Source: Dugong dugon
Taxonomy: Eukaryota; Chordata; Mammalia; Sirenia; Dugongidae
Length of the DNA: 64,000 nucleotides
Direction of reading: 5' to 3'
Assembly: GCA_030035585.1 (NCBI GenBank)
Contig: CM057482.1
Span: 43,505,501 to 43,569,500 of the forward strand
A program made the position numbers and the translations under genes. Under the pieces are notes generated by a model. The model saw only the letters and a program-made list of their open reading frames with translations. It was not told the DNA's origin and searched no databases. This document shows positions 25,598-38,365 of this stretch, piece by piece; the first letter of the stretch is position 1; each line of letters starts with the position of its first letter.

Positions 25598-26635
25598 TTG
25601 CCTTAAAAAAGCACTTCCACAATGATAATCAGTTGTGGGACACCGGATGAACAATATATAAAAACTGATTCTGACTTTTAAGTTTTCGCTCAGGTATTAG
25701 TTTCAAATGGTCACATACTCGTCTGATCTCAGGGCCTCCTCCTCCATCAAGGTGTGAGAGGCACATTGATTTTCTAAGGTTAGAAATGCTGTCAGAGATA
25801 GGCAATGCTCCATTTTTTTCCCTACTCCCTCTCTGTTAGTGTAAATAACTTTATTGTCTGAATGCCTTTTTTAAAAATAGTCACCAGCATTTCTTGATTA
25901 GTCAGAGTCATTTTTATCTTCTATCAGCAAATAACTTTACTAACTACTCATTTAGTTTGGTTGCCTTGTCTCACCAATACATATTCACCAATCTTGAAGA
26001 CGAAAGTAAATGAAGTTATTAATAATAGTAGCAATAGTAGTAGTGAAAGTAACAGTATTAAGTCAAGAATACTTACGAAAATCTTAACAAAGGGGTTTAT
26101 ACGAACTAATGGGGGGGAAAAAGGGCCATCCGCAACCCAACACTCAATTTTATTATTCTTTCTCTTCCCATGTGGTTTCCATCTGTTGCTTCTGAGTAAT
26201 TCCACTGGGGTTCAGTTCACAGTAGGGCTAACTGAGCTTTTCAGAAGCACCTGACCCTCAACTGCGAGTTTGGGTCTAAGGTGTAAGTCTTGGATCTGAT
26301 TACGTCTCCGATCCTGGCCCAGTTCAGGAAATTGGAACCTGCCCAGCTGTGTTTCCCAGTTTGCAGGTTGGAGGCTGTTACCTGGCTCTTTCTCAGCCTA
26401 GCCTGATGCCCTTTACTTGCAAGTAGACACAGATGTGTCAGCTAAGCCAGGGTTGCCCCAGAGTTCAATTTTGATTTTTCCATATCAAGTACCACCTATA
26501 TTCTTATTTATTTAACAGTTTGTGCATGAGTGATACTGAGTCATGTTTGAACATACTTAAAAATATTTTAAATAATATTTTGCATGAGTAACGTAAATGG
26601 AAAACTACTACTACTCTCGCAACTGAAAAGTACTC
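25598..26635. other. Noncoding DNA, nothing recognised
   Basis: Simple (AGT)n/(AAT)n stretch near 26,018-26,060, which yields serine-rich frames on both strands. Otherwise unremarkable. Confidence 0.5.
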
Positions 26636-27063
26636 TTTGCCATCAAGTCCATTCTGACTCATAGTAACAGAGTAGAAGTGAGTACAGAATAGAACCACCC
26701 AACAGAATTTCCAAGGATGCACCCTTTACGGAAGGATCCCTGTTAGTGTAGTGGTTAAAGTGCTCAGCTGCTAATCAAAAGATGGATGGTTCAAACCTAC
26801 CAGCCACTCCATGGGAGAAAGATGCAGCAATCTGCTTCCGTAAAGATTACAGCCTTGGAAACCCTATGGGGCAGTTCTACTCTGTCCTACAGGATCACTA
26901 TGAATGGAAATCTACTCGACAGCAATGGGTTTGGTTTTTGGTTTTGGAATGTTTATGGAAGCACACTGCCACATCTTTCTCCCATGGAGGGTCTGATGGG
27001 TTCAAACTATTGAACTTTCTTTTAGCAACAGAGCACTTAACCACTGTGCCATCAGGGCTCCTT
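26636..27063 (-). mobile_element. AfroSINE, minus strand, split by a second SINE
   Basis: The left part (26,636-26,734) and right part (26,952-27,063) are one reversed AfroSINE. It runs from CCATCAAGTCCATTCTGACTC to TTAACCACTGTGCCATCAGGG. The break holds a complete plus-strand copy. Confidence 0.85.
26735..26951 (+). mobile_element. AfroSINE nested inside another AfroSINE
   Basis: Plus-strand copy from GATCCCTGTTAGTGTAGTGG to a GGTTTGGTTTTTGG tail. TTTACGGAAG (26,725-26,734) and TTTATGGAAG (26,952-26,961) are its TSD, taken from the host SINE. A chance frame of 135 codons crosses it and is not a gene. Confidence 0.88.
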
Positions 27064-28349
27064 AACTGGAAAGTAGGTAGCCATAAAAAAATTTCAGTGA
27101 AATCAAAGAAAGTTTCTATATTTGAGCTATATACTTCGGCATGCCAAGGCTCTGAGTCAGAGGTCTCCATTACTTACAAAGGGAAGTAAGTGTTTAAAGC
27201 CTATCATCCAACTGAACCTTCTATCATGAAATAATCAGAAAGATGCAAATGCCTTTGAATGGAGAATTACTTTTTCCTTCACGATTTATCAATTATTTAG
27301 TGTCCTATTTGGGTACTATTTATAATAATTTTTTATAGCTGCAGTGTTTGCATCTTACATTTTGGGAAACACCACGTTAATCCAACTTGAGCCCAAGATG
27401 GCTACACGGTCTTCAGCTGGATTGGCTAGGGGATGCAGCGATGGCTGGACTCCTGCAGTAAGGTGGGGTATCATGAAATGAAGCTCCTATGCCTCCTTGA
27501 ACTCCCTGCCCACCCTATGCTCCCAATCATGGATCCCCACATGTATTTTTTTTTTTTTTAATGTTTTATTTAGGGCCTTTCCATGGCATTATTCAAGCTG
27601 AATGATATTCCTTTCTTTACAGTGGTTCTTCATATGTTCTTTAAGATGACCCTACAGCCAAGTATATTCAATTCCATGGTGACTAATTTGGCTCTAAGGG
27701 GTTAGAAACTGGTGAAGCTGAAGCCACTGTGTACAATATCTGGTGATGAGTAAAGTTCAGATTCATTTGTGTGCTAGAACATTTCCTCCTGGTTCACTCT
27801 TTCTTTAAGGTTTATTTAGAATTCATGAAGTTGTTTCTGAACTAAAAATCTTTGAACCATAAAGAGAATTATTTAGCAAAATTTCTAAAAATGCCAGTGC
27901 AAATTGGTTCGTCATGAAATTCCTGTGCTTTGTTATTTTGCCACCAAGAAAAAGGCTTAAAAAAGGCTGGAGGGAGAGTATGAATGTAATAAATATTTCA
28001 TTTTTGTAGCACATCATGCATTGTTCTTCAGTTTCAGACCTTGCCAGCAGTCAACACAGTAGTAAATTTCAGCACCTGTGGACTTGTTTCAGTAATTTAT
28101 GATTTCCATTAGATTTCCATTAGAGATGGGCTGAAATGGTTCAGGCAAGTTCGTGTACCCCAGCCCTGAGCATGGTTGGCTTGGGGGATTGTTTGCATGT
28201 GGGTATTTGGCAGCTCCTGCGTTCTTTGTTACCTTTTTGCTATCACTGGTATCATTTAGGGGCTGCCCAAAACACAGGCCCAAAATGTCAGAACACAGGA
28301 AGATGCTGCCTTTTAGGATTTCTCTTCTGCCTCAATCTGTACTTGTTTT
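27064..28349. other. Noncoding DNA, nothing recognised
   Basis: T-run near 27,546; no coding or family signature recognised. Confidence 0.5.
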
Positions 28350-28470
28350 ATACACTCATTAAACAAATATTTAGTGAGCACATACTAAGTGCAGGTCCTG
28401 TGGAACTGGAGATACACAGATTACTAAGAGATGATTCCTAACTTCAAGGGATTTAGAGTCTATGAGGGGA
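28350..28470 (-). mobile_element. L2 LINE 3' fragment, minus strand
   Basis: CTCATTAAACAAATATTTAG, GTGAGCACATACTAAGTGC and GGAACTGGAGATACACAG, then TAACTTCAAGGGATTTAGAG match the inverted 3' end of mammalian L2. Confidence 0.7.
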
Positions 28471-28477
28471 GGAACGG

Positions 28478-28682
28478 AGTCTCTTGGTAATGCAAACAGT
28501 TAAGTATGAAAGCTTGGCACTTCAAAGTCATCCAGAGTTGCCTCAAAAGAAAGGCTTAGCAATCTACTTCCGAAAGGTCACAGCTGCTGAAAACCCTATG
28601 GCGAATAGTTCTACTCTAACACACATGAGTTCATCATGAGTCAGGGTTGGTTTAACAGCAACTGTTTTTTGTTGTTTTGTTT
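28478..28682 (+). mobile_element. AfroSINE variant, plus strand
   Basis: GGTAATGCAAACAGTTAAG, AGAGTTGCCTCAAAAGAAAGG and CATGAGTCAGGGTTGG with a TTTTTTGTTGTTTTG tail; diverged copy of the AGGTGCCTTGGAAG subfamily. Confidence 0.75.
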
Positions 28683-28785
28683 TATAGGGGAGGAACAACT
28701 TATCAAAAATAAATAGAATTAAGAATTACATCATGGTATTAATATAGCTAAAGAAGTAGAATAAACAGCTAGTGCAATCAGCCAA

Positions 28786-28981
28786 ACCAACCTAAACCTG
28801 TTGAGTCAATTCTGACTCAAGGCAACCCTATGTGAACTGTGCTCCATAGAGTTTTCTTGACTGTAATCTTTACAAAAGCAGATTGCCAGGTCATTCTTCA
28901 TCAGCACTACTGTGTGGGTTCACACTGCTAAACTTTAGGTTAGTAGTCAAGCGCAAATCACTTGCACCACCCAGGGACCTT
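28786..28981 (-). mobile_element. AfroSINE variant, minus strand
   Basis: CCTGTTGAGTCAATTCTGAC through GTAATCTTTACAAAAGCAG to CACCACCCAGGGACC. Confidence 0.8.
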
Positions 28982-29485
28982 AGTGCAATCATTGAACTCC
29001 TGAAAATAACTCTTACAAGAAATACCAAGAGGGCAGGTGAAGGGAAGGGCATTCTAGGCTAGAGAATTGAACTGACCCACATCAACTATTAAGGGGACCA
29101 GTGAGTATATATAGGGCTTAGCCTGACCCTCACCTTCTCCTAAGCCAGGATTCCTTAAAACACAATTTTGGAGTGAGTAGTAGAAAGGAGAGAAAATCTA
29201 GAAAACTGAATATTTTTTCTAAATAACTCAGTATGTGCCTAAAGGAGTGTTTAAGCTTTTATATTAGACTACAATTACCAGATGGAACTAAATTTCTCAA
29301 TTCACTTCTCACTGGATTGAGGTTCATTACCAAAGGCAATACAATTATAAATGGTTACTACTTTTTAAATCAATTTTGATATATAAATTTTAATGTGTAA
29401 ATATGGTGTAATTCACTAAAATGCTTAATGTAGTTTCATTTAATCTCCATTATCTGTATTCCTACAGAGTCTAAAACACTGGCAA
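28982..29485. other. Noncoding DNA, nothing recognised
   Basis: AT-rich; no coding signal, no repeat recognised. Confidence 0.5.
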
Positions 29486-29860
29486 AAAAAAAAAAAAAGG
29501 AAAAATTTTACATGAAGAGAATACTTTGTGGCACAAAGATGTTCATTGAAGCACTATTTATAATAGCAAAAAAATGGAAATTATTGTATTTCTTATTTTA
29601 TAAAGTTGATAATGTGTATCACAAAACAAATATAAAGTTGAAAATTATGTAGTTGTTAAACAGTTCATGAGAGATATTGAGAGACAAGAAAAAATTTTAT
29701 TTACATAATTAACATAAAAATAAAAGGCTATGCAGTTGGACATAAACTATTGTTTAACTAAAGAAAACTGCAGAACATTAGTAGAATATATAGCAAAATA
29801 TCAGCAGAAATTATTGCTGAGTGTAAATGTATGATTGATTGTTTTACTTTTCAACTTTTA
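29486..29860 (+). mobile_element. Ancient L1 3' fragment, plus strand
   Basis: After an A-run, ACAAAGATGTTCATTGAAGC, then CACTATTTATAATAGC and AAAAAAATGGAAA are the well-known end of L1 ORF2 (VHCSIIYNSKKME-like). The rest is much decayed: an internal gap joins it to TTATGTAGTTGTTAAACAGT and later AT-rich sequence. Confidence 0.7.
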
Positions 29861-29885
29861 AAATTTGTGGTATATAGCGCACAGA

Positions 29886-30081
29886 ATTCCTGGGTGTTGC
29901 AAATGGTTAATGTGTTTAGCTAACTAAAAAGGTTGGAAGTTTGAGTCCACCTAGGGGTGCCTTGGAAGGAAGGCCTGGAAATATACTTCTGAAAAATCAG
30001 CCATTGAAAATCCTATGAAGTACAGTTCTATTCTGATACACTTGGGGTCTCCATGAGTCAGAGTTGATGGCAACTGGTTTA
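29886..30081 (+). mobile_element. AfroSINE variant, plus strand
   Basis: TCCTGGGTGTTGCAAATGG, AGGGGTGCCTTGGAAGGAAGG and AAATCAGCCATTGAAAATCC to GAGTCAGAGTTGATGGCAAC. Confidence 0.85.
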
Positions 30082-30549
30082 TATAGTGCACATGTATTAT
30101 TTTTATAATTGCAAAATTAAAGTATTTACTTTATATTAAAAATAGAAAAGAATTAGGGGAAGAGGAGGAGAAGTAGATTAAAACAAATCAGGAGTACATC
30201 TTTTACACCCATTCTTTGACAAATGTTGGTATATGCATTTAGGAGGTGTAAATATTGATCCTGGACAATAACCTAAAGCTAGTTCAATAAGCTGGGACCT
30301 CTCACAAAATGTATGAATTGAGCAGAATTTAATTGATACTTTTTAAAAAATTGTTATTTAGGTGAGAGTTTACAGAGAAAATTAGTTTCTCATTAAACAG
30401 TTAATACACAAATTGTTTTGTAATATTGGTTGACAACACTGTGATGTGTCAACACTCTCCCCTTCTCCACCCCAGTTTCCCTGTTTCCATTGGTCCAGTT
30501 TTCCTGTTTCTTCCTGCCTTCTCATCTTTGCTTTTGGGCTGGTATGCCT

Positions 30550-30810
30550 GTTGCCGAACCCTAGAAGGTGAGTTCTGTCCGGAGCACTCAGACCTGCCAA
30601 TGATCTGTACACCAGCCTTTGAGAAAGAGAAAGTAACTTGATTGCAATGAGCAGAGCAAGGAGCCAGGAGGAAGTTCCTCAGATCCGACACCTCGAGTTA
30701 TGGGGAAGCTGGGCTTATAAGTGATGTGGGCAGCAAGATGGCGGCCGCACAGGCATACCGAGGAGGGAAAATTCTAGAAGACGGTCAGGAAACAGGAGGT
30801 GACGTGGTTG
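30550..30810. other. Foreign promoter-like segment inside an L1 tail
   Basis: Between the L1 terminal sequence (30,343-about 30,548) and the ORF2 end (from about 30,811, where the minus-strand protein reads TIAKCWKQPR) lie about 260 bases with no match to the other L1s here. Sister copies have the last ORF2 codons and the RWCPATT block at this place. The segment holds about ten CpGs, TTATAA at 30,715-30,720, and AAGATGGCGGC (30,735-30,745), a perfect YY1-type word followed by CGCAC. It resembles a TATA promoter and start region pointing plus, antisense to the L1. Origin unknown: an LTR piece, a gene-derived patch and a recombined L1 are all possible. Confidence 0.5.
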
Positions 30811-33575
30811 TTTCCAGCATTTTGCTATTGTGAATATTGCTGCAATGACCATGGGTGTGCATATGTCTATTCCTGTGATGACTCTTTTTTCTCTATGATA
30901 TATTCCTAAGAATGGGATGGCTGAATCATATGGTATTTCTATTTCTAGCCATTTAAGGAAGTGCCATATTATTTTCCAAAATGATTGTACCATTTTACAT
31001 TTCTACCAGCAGTGCATAAGAGTTCCAATCTCCCCACAGCCTCTGCAACATTTGTTATTTTCTTTTTGATTCATGCCAGTAACGTCCGGGTGATATGGTA
31101 TCTCATTGTAATTTTGATTTGCATTTCTCTAATGGCTAGTGAGCATTTTCTTATGTATCTGTTAGCTATCTGAACGTCTTCTTTGGTGAAGTGGCTGTTC
31201 ATATACTTTGCCAATTTTTTAGTTGAATTATTTCTCTTTTTGTAGTAGAGATCTTGGATTTTCCTATAGATTTTAAAGATCAGAACTTTGTCAGATATGT
31301 CATAGCCAAAATTTTTTCCCAGTCTTTAGGTTCTGTTTTAACTCTTTTGGTAAGGTCTTTCGATGACCATAAGTTTAGGAGAGCCCATTTATCTAGCTTA
31401 CCTTCTGGTGTTTGTGTATTTTTAATTATGGTTTATATGCTGTTTATGCTGTATATTAGGGCCCCTAGTGTTGACCCTATTTTTTCTTCCATGATCTTTA
31501 TAATTTTTAGTTTCATATTTAGGTCTTTGGTACATGTTGAATTAGTTTTTGTGTATGGTGTGAGGTGTGGGTCCTATTTCATTTTTTTGCAGATGGATAT
31601 CCAGTTAACCATTTGTTAAAAAACTGTCTTTTCTCCATTTAATGGACTTTGTTCCTTTGTTGAAGATTAGCTGACCGTAGATGGATGGTTTTATATCTAG
31701 GTTCTCAATTCTGTTCCACTGGTCAATGTATTTGTTGTTGTACCAGTACCAGGCTGTTTTGACTACCATAGCTGTATAGTACATTCTGAAGTCAGGCAAT
31801 GTGAAGCCTCCTACTTTGATCTTTTTCTTCAATAATGTTTCACTTATCCGGGGCCTCTTATCTTTCCATATAAAGTTGGTGATTAGTTTTTCATCATATT
31901 AAAGAATGCTGTTGGTATTTGGATCTGAATTGCATTGTGTTTGCAGATTGCTTTGGGTAGAATTGATATTTTCACAATGAGTGTGGTATGCTTTCCATTT
32001 ATGTAAGTTTCCTTTGGTTTCTTGCAGTAGTGTTTTATAGTATTTTTTTTTTTTTTGTATAGATATTTTACATCCCTGGTTAGATTTATTCCTAAGTATT
32101 TTATTTTTTTAGGGGCTCTTATAAATTGTATTTCTTTCCTGATTATCTTTTTGTAGTTCTCTTTATTGGTGTATGGGAATCCAACTGATTTTTGTGTGTT
32201 TATCTTGTATCCTGCTACTCTGCTGAATCTTTCCATTAGTTTCAGTAGTTTTCTCATGGAGTATTTTGGGTTTTCTATGTATAGTATTATATCATCTGCA
32301 AATAGAAACATTTTTATTTCTTCCTTATCAATTTGGATGATCTTTATTTCTTTTTCTTGCCTTATTGCTATAGCTATGATTTCCAGCACTATGTTAAATA
32401 GGAGTGTTGATAAAGGGCGTCTTTGTATTGTTCCTGTTTTCAAAGGAAATGTTTCAAGCCTAACTCCATTGTAAATGATGTTGGCTGTTGGTTTTGAATA
32501 CATGCCTTTTATTATGTTAAGGAGTATCCCTTCTATTCCTATCTTATTGGGAGTTTTTTATCAGGAATGGGTATTAGACTTTATCAAATGCCTTTTCTGT
32601 GTTTATTGAGATAATTATGTGATTTTTTAATTTTATTTATATGGTGGATTACATTGATTGATTTTCTAATGTTGAACCATCCTAGCATACCTCGTGTGAA
32701 TCCCACTTGGTAGTGGTGTATTAATTTTTTTATATCATGCTGAATTCTGTTGGCTGGAATTTTGTTGATAATTTTTGCATCTATATTCCTGAGATATATT
32801 GGTTTGTAATTTTCTTTTTTTTTGTAGTGTCTTTGTCTGGTTTAGTATCAGGGTTATGCTGGCTTCATAGAATGAATTTGGAAGTATCCCTTGCTTTTCT
32901 ATGTTCTGAGATAATTTGAGTAGTACTAGTGTGAGGTCTTCTCTGAATATATTGTAGAATTCTCCAGTGAAGCCCTCTGGGCCAGGACTTTTTTTTTTGC
33001 TGGGAGATTTTTTTTTTTTTTTAAATTACCTTTTCAATCTCTTTTCTTGTTATAGGTCTATTCAGATTTTCGACTTCAATTCGTGTTAGTTTGAGTAGGT
33101 AATCTTTTTCTAGAAATTTCTCCATTTCTTCTAGGTTTTCAAATTTGTTGGAGCACAGTTTTTCATAGTACTTTTATAGTATGATCCCTTTTATCTCAGT
33201 TGGGTCTGTTGTAATGACCCTATTTCATTTCTTGGGTTATTTGCTTTTCTTTTGTCAATTTGACCAATGGTTTGCTGATTTTGTTGATCCTTTCAAAGAA
33301 CTATCTTTTGGTTTTGTTCATTCTTTCTATTGTTTTTCTGTTCTCTAGTTCATTTATTTCTGCTCGTATCTTTATTATTCCCTTTCTTCTGGTGTCTGCG
33401 GACTTCTTTTGCTGTTATCTTTCTTTCTGTTCAAGTTGTAAGGTCAACATTTTGATTTTGTCCCTTTCTTCATTTTTGATGTGTGCACCTACTGCTATAA
33501 ATTGACCTCTGATCACTGCCTTAGCTGTGTCCCATGGGCTTTGGTATGCAGTGTTTTCATTCTTATTTGATTCTT
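30811..33575 (-). pseudogene. L1 ORF2, C-terminal part (outer L1), broken
   Basis: The frame at 31,883-32,503 reads TGTIQRRPLSTLLF and the catalytic FADDI (about 32,285-32,300). The frames at 31,605-31,832 and 30,811-30,993 continue towards the C-terminus. Upstream, 33,260-33,500 reads as the linker after the endonuclease. This is the distal half of the ORF2 that begins at 41,948; the nested L1 separates the halves. Many stops. Confidence 0.88.
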
Positions 33576-33996
33576 TTTTTTAAATTGTTTTCATCAATTT
33601 TTATTTTTTTATTGTTGTAATTAAATTAAGTTTACACTTCAAGTTAGTCTCCCATACAAAATTTTTATACATACATTGTTATGAGACCCTAATTGCTCAC
33701 CCCATTCTGCAACAGCACACTCCTCCTTTCACCCTTGATTCCCCATGACCATTCAACCCGCTCCTAACTCTCTCTGCCTTCCCATCTCACCTCTGGACAG
33801 AAGCTGCCCCTTTGGTCTCTTGTATCTACTTGACTAAGAGGCATACTCTTCACAAGTATCACTTTATGTCCCACAGTCCAGTCCAATTCCTCTGTGAAGA
33901 ATTGGCCTCGGAAATTGTTTTAGTTCTGGGTGCCTCCAGTCTCAGACCATTAAGTCTGAACCTCTTACTAGAATTTGAGTTCTGTACCTCATCCTT

Positions 33997-34239
33997 CTAC
34001 TGCTCCATCAGAGATCCTCTGTTGTGTTCCCTGTCAGGACGTTCATTGGTGGTAGCCGGGCACCATCTAGTTCTTCTGGTCTCAGGCTGATGAAGTCTCT
34101 GGTTTATGTGGGCCATTCTGTTTCTTGGGCTAATACTTTGTGTCTTTGGTGTTCTTTGTTCTGCTTTACTCCAAGTGGTTGGGACCAACTGATGCATCTT
34201 AGATGGCTGCTTGCAAGTTTTTAAGACCCCAGACGCCAC
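33997..34239 (-). other. Open frame in L1 3' UTR (nested copy), RWCPATT type
   Basis: An 80-codon frame on the L1 sense strand in the 3' UTR. Its second half reads HINQRLHQPETRRTRWCPATT and then DREHNRGS before a stop. The same frame is open in three other L1 tails (52,011-52,307, 56,541-56,876 and 57,319-57,816). No known domain is recognised, and coding function is unproven. Confidence 0.35.
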
Positions 34240-34547
34240 TCAGGTGCAGAACATTTTCTTAATATACTTTTTTATGCCAATTGACCTAGATGTCCCCTGA
34301 AGGCATGGTCCCCAGACCCCCAACCCCTGCTACTCTTTCTCTCAAAGTATTTGACTGTATTCAAGAAACTTCTTAGCTTTGGTTTAGTCCAGTTGTGCTG
34401 ACTTCCCCTGTAGTGTGTGCTGTCCTTCCCTTCTCCTAAGTTGATTCTTATCTACTATCTAGTTAGTGAATAACCCTCACCCTCCCTCCCCACCTCCATA
34501 ACCATCAAAGAATGTTTTCTTCTGTGTTTAAACCTTTTCTTCAGTTC

Positions 34548-37500
34548 TTATAATAGTAGTCTTATAGAGTATTTGTCCTTCGGTGATTGACTAAATTCAC
34601 TCAGCATAATAAGTTCCAGCTTCCAGATGTTATACGATGTTTCACAGCTTTCATCCTTGTTCTTTATCATTGCGTAATATTCCATTGCATGGATATACCC
34701 TAATTTGTTTATCCATTCATCCGTTGATGGGCACCGAGTTTGCTTCCATCTTTCTGCTGTTGTGAACAGTGCTGCAATGAACATGGATGTGCATATATCT
34801 ATTCGTGTGACGGCTCTTGTTTGTCTAGGATATATTCCATGGAGCGAGATAGCTGGGTTGTATGGTACTTCTCTTTCTAGCTTTTTAAGGAAGCACCAAA
34901 TCAATTTCCAAAGTGGTTGTACCATTTTACATTCCCACCAACTGTGTGTAAGTGTTCCGGTCTCTCCATAACCTCTCCAGCATTTATTATTTCGTGTTTT
35001 TTGGATTAATGCTAGCCTTGTTGGGGTGAGATGGTATCTCATTGTAGTTTTGATCTGCATTTCTATAATGGCTAATGATCATGAGCATTTCTTCATGTGT
35101 CTGTTAGCTGAGTGAATATCTTCTCTGGTGAAGTACCTGTTCGTATCCTTTGCTCATTTTTTAATTGGGGTATTTGTCTTTTTGTTGTTGAGGTTTTGCA
35201 GTATCTTGTAGATTTTAGAGGTTATATGCTGATCGGATTTGTCATAGCCAAAAACTTTTTCCAGTCTGTAGGTTGTCTTTTTACTCTTTTGGTGAAGTCT
35301 TTTGATGAGCATAAGTGTTTGATTTTTAGGCGCTCCCATTTATCTAGTCTCTCTTCTGGTGCTTGTGCATTTTTTCTTATGGTTCGTATTGTGTTTATGC
35401 CATTTATTATTGCTCCTAGCGTTGTCCCTATTTTTTCTTCCATGATCTTTATCGTTTTCAATTTTACATTTAAGTCTTTGATACATTTTGAGTTACTTTT
35501 TGTACATGGTGTGAGATATGGGTCTTGTTTCAGTTTTTCGAAGATGGATATCCAGTTCTGCCAGCACCATTTGTTAAAGAGACTGTCTTTTCCCCAATTA
35601 ATGCACTTTGAGCCTTTGTCAAATATTAGCTGCTCATACGTGAATGAGCTTATATCTGGATTCTCAACTCTGTTCCATTGGTCTATCTATCTGTTGTTGT
35701 ACCAGTGCCAGGCTGTTTTGACTACTGTGGCAGTATGATAGGTCCTAAAATCAGGTAGTGTAAGGCCTCCCACTTTGTTCTTCTTCTTGAGAAATTATTT
35801 ATTCAGGGCCTCTTCCCTTTCCATATGAAGTTGGTGATTTGTTTCTCCATCTCATTAAAAAATGCTGGTGGAATTTGGATGGGGATTGCATTGTATCTGT
35901 AGATTGCTTTGGGTAGAATTGACATTTTCACTATGTTGAATCTACCTATCCATGAGCAAGGTATATTTTTCCACTTATGCAGGTCTCTTTTAGTTTCTTG
36001 CAGTAGTGTCTTGTAGTTTTCTCTGTATAGATCTTTTACATCTCTGGTTAGATTTATTCCTAAGTATTTTATTTTCTTGGGGGCTATTGTAAATGGTATT
36101 GATTTGGTGATTTCCTCTTCAAGGTTCTCTTGTTGGTATAAAGGAATCCAATTGATTTTTGTATGTTTATCTTGTATGCTGAAATCTTCTATTAGTTCCA
36201 GTAGTTTTCTTGAGGATTCTTTGGGGTTTTCTGTGTATAAGACCATATCATCTGCAAACAGAGATACTTTGACTTCTACCCTACCTATTTGGATGCCATT
36301 TATTTCTTCTTCTAGCCTAACTGCTCTGGCTAGGACCTCCAGCACAATGTTGAATAATAGTGGTGATAGAGGGCATCTTCGTCTGGTTCCTGTTCTCAAG
36401 GGGAATGCTTTCAAAGTCTCTCCATTTAGGATGATGTTGGCTGTTGGTTTTGTATAAATGCCCTTAACGATATTGAGGAATTTCCCTTCTGTTCCTATTT
36501 TATTGAGAGTTTTTATCATGAATGGCTGTTGGACTTTGTCAAATGCCTTTTCTGCATCAATTGATGAGATCATGCAGTTCTTGTCTTTTGTTTTATTTAT
36601 GTGATGGATTACATTGATTGTTTTCCTAATGTTGAACCATCCCTGCATACCTGGTATAAATCCCACTTGGTCATGGTGAATTTTTTTTTTTTTTTTTTTT
36701 TTTTTGCTATGTTGCTGAATTCTATTGGCTAGAATTTTGTTGAGGATTTTTGCGTCAATGTAAATGAGGGATATTGGTCTCTAATTTTCTTTTTTTTTGC
36801 AGTGTCTTTATCTGGTTTTGGTTTCAGGGTTATGCTGGCTTCATAGAATGAGTTTGGGAGTATTCCATCCTTTTCTATGCTCTGAAATACCTTTAGTAGA
36901 AGTGGTGTTATCTCTTCTCAGAAAGTTTGGTAGAATTCTCCAGTGAAGACATCTGGGCCAGGGCTTTTTTTTGTTGGGAGTTTTTAAATAACCTTTTCAA
37001 TCTCTTCTTTTGTTATGAGTTTATTTTGTTGTTCTACCTCTGTGTTAATTTAGGTAGGTAGTGAGTTTCTATAAATTTGTCCATTTACTCTAGGTTTTCA
37101 AATTTGTCAGAGTACAATTTTTCTTAGTAATCTGTAATGATGCTTTTAATTTCAGTTGTGTCTGTTGTGATATCACCCATATCATTTCTTATATGGGTTA
37201 TCTGTGTCCGCTCCTGTTTTTCTTTTGTCAGTTTGGTCAATGGTTTATCAGTTTTGTTGATCTTTTCACAGAACCAGTTTTGGACTTGTTAACTCTTTCA
37301 ATTGTTTTTCTATTCTGTATTCCATTTAATTCTGCTCTACTTCTTATTATTTCCTTCCTTCTGGCACCTGTGGGCTTCTTTTGCTGCTCTCTTTCTACTT
37401 ATTCCAGTTGTAGGGTTAATGTTTTGATTATGGCCCTTTCTTCTTTTTGGAGATGTGCATTTATTGCTATAAGCTGACCTCTGAGCACTGCTTTTGCTGT

Positions 37501-38365
37501 GTCCCAAAGGTTCTGGTAAGATGTGTTTTCATTCTCGTTTGATTGTATGAATTTCTTTATTCCTTCCTCAATTTCTTCTATAAGCCAGTAGTTTTTGAGC
37601 AAGGTGTTGTTCAGTTTCCATGTGTTTGATTTTTTTCCCTTGCCTTTTGAGTTATTTTTTTCCACTTTTATGGCTTTAGTCAGAAAAGATGCTTTGTAAT
37701 ATTTCGATGTTTTGGATTTTGTTAAGGCTTGCTTTATGGCCTAATATGTGGTTTATTCTGGAGAATGTTCCACGGGCGTTGGAAAAGAAAGTATACTTGG
37801 CTGCTGTTGGGTGGAGTGTTTGGTATATGTCTATGAGATCAAGCTGGTTGATTGTAGCATTTAGCTCTTCTGTGTCTTTGTTGAGCTTCTTTCTGGATGT
37901 TCTGTCCTTCACCGAAAGTGGCGTGTTGAAGTCTCCTACCACTATTGTGGAGCTGTCTATCTCTCCCTTTAGAGCCTTTAGAGTTTGTTTTATGTATTTT
38001 GGAGTCCTGTTGTTGGTTGTGTAAATATTTATTATAGTTATGTCCTCCTGGTATATTGACCCTTTAATCATTATATAGTACCCTTCCTTATCCTTTGTGG
38101 TGGATTTTACTTTAAAGTCTATTTTGTCAGAGATTAATATTGCCACTCCTGCTCTTGTTTGAGTGTTGTTGGCTTGATATATATTTTTTCCCTCCTTGAG
38201 TTTTAGCTTGTTTGTGTCTTTAAGTCTAAGGTGGGTCTCTTGTAGGCAGCATATAGATGTATCATGCTTTTTTATCCAATCTGCCACTCTCTGTCTCTTT
38301 ATTGGTACATTAAGTCCATTTACTTTCAGTGTAATTATTGATAGGTATGAATTTAGTGCTGTCAT
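34548..38365 (-). pseudogene. L1 ORF2 of the nested element, broken
   Basis: Start ATG at 38,365. The endonuclease is open for 229 residues (37,676-38,365): VNGL near residue 15, CLQETHL near 40, GDFNT near 145, ending SIFSD where the catalytic SDH would follow. Reverse transcriptase at 35,803-36,666 holds [13 protein letters not shown] and [12 protein letters not shown] (near 36,250). The C-terminal domain (34,548-35,060) contains the Cys motif [18 protein letters not shown] and ends SIRLLL. A 26-base T run near 36,681-36,706, far longer than in sister copies, breaks the frame ahead of the RT. Confidence 0.92.

Noticed and set aside
26782-27189. 135-codon plus-strand frame
   Set aside because: It spans two AfroSINEs and their junction; SINE sequence, not a gene.
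28136-28441. 101-codon frame with hydrophobic stretch
   Set aside because: Runs into the L2 fragment and lacks any family signature.
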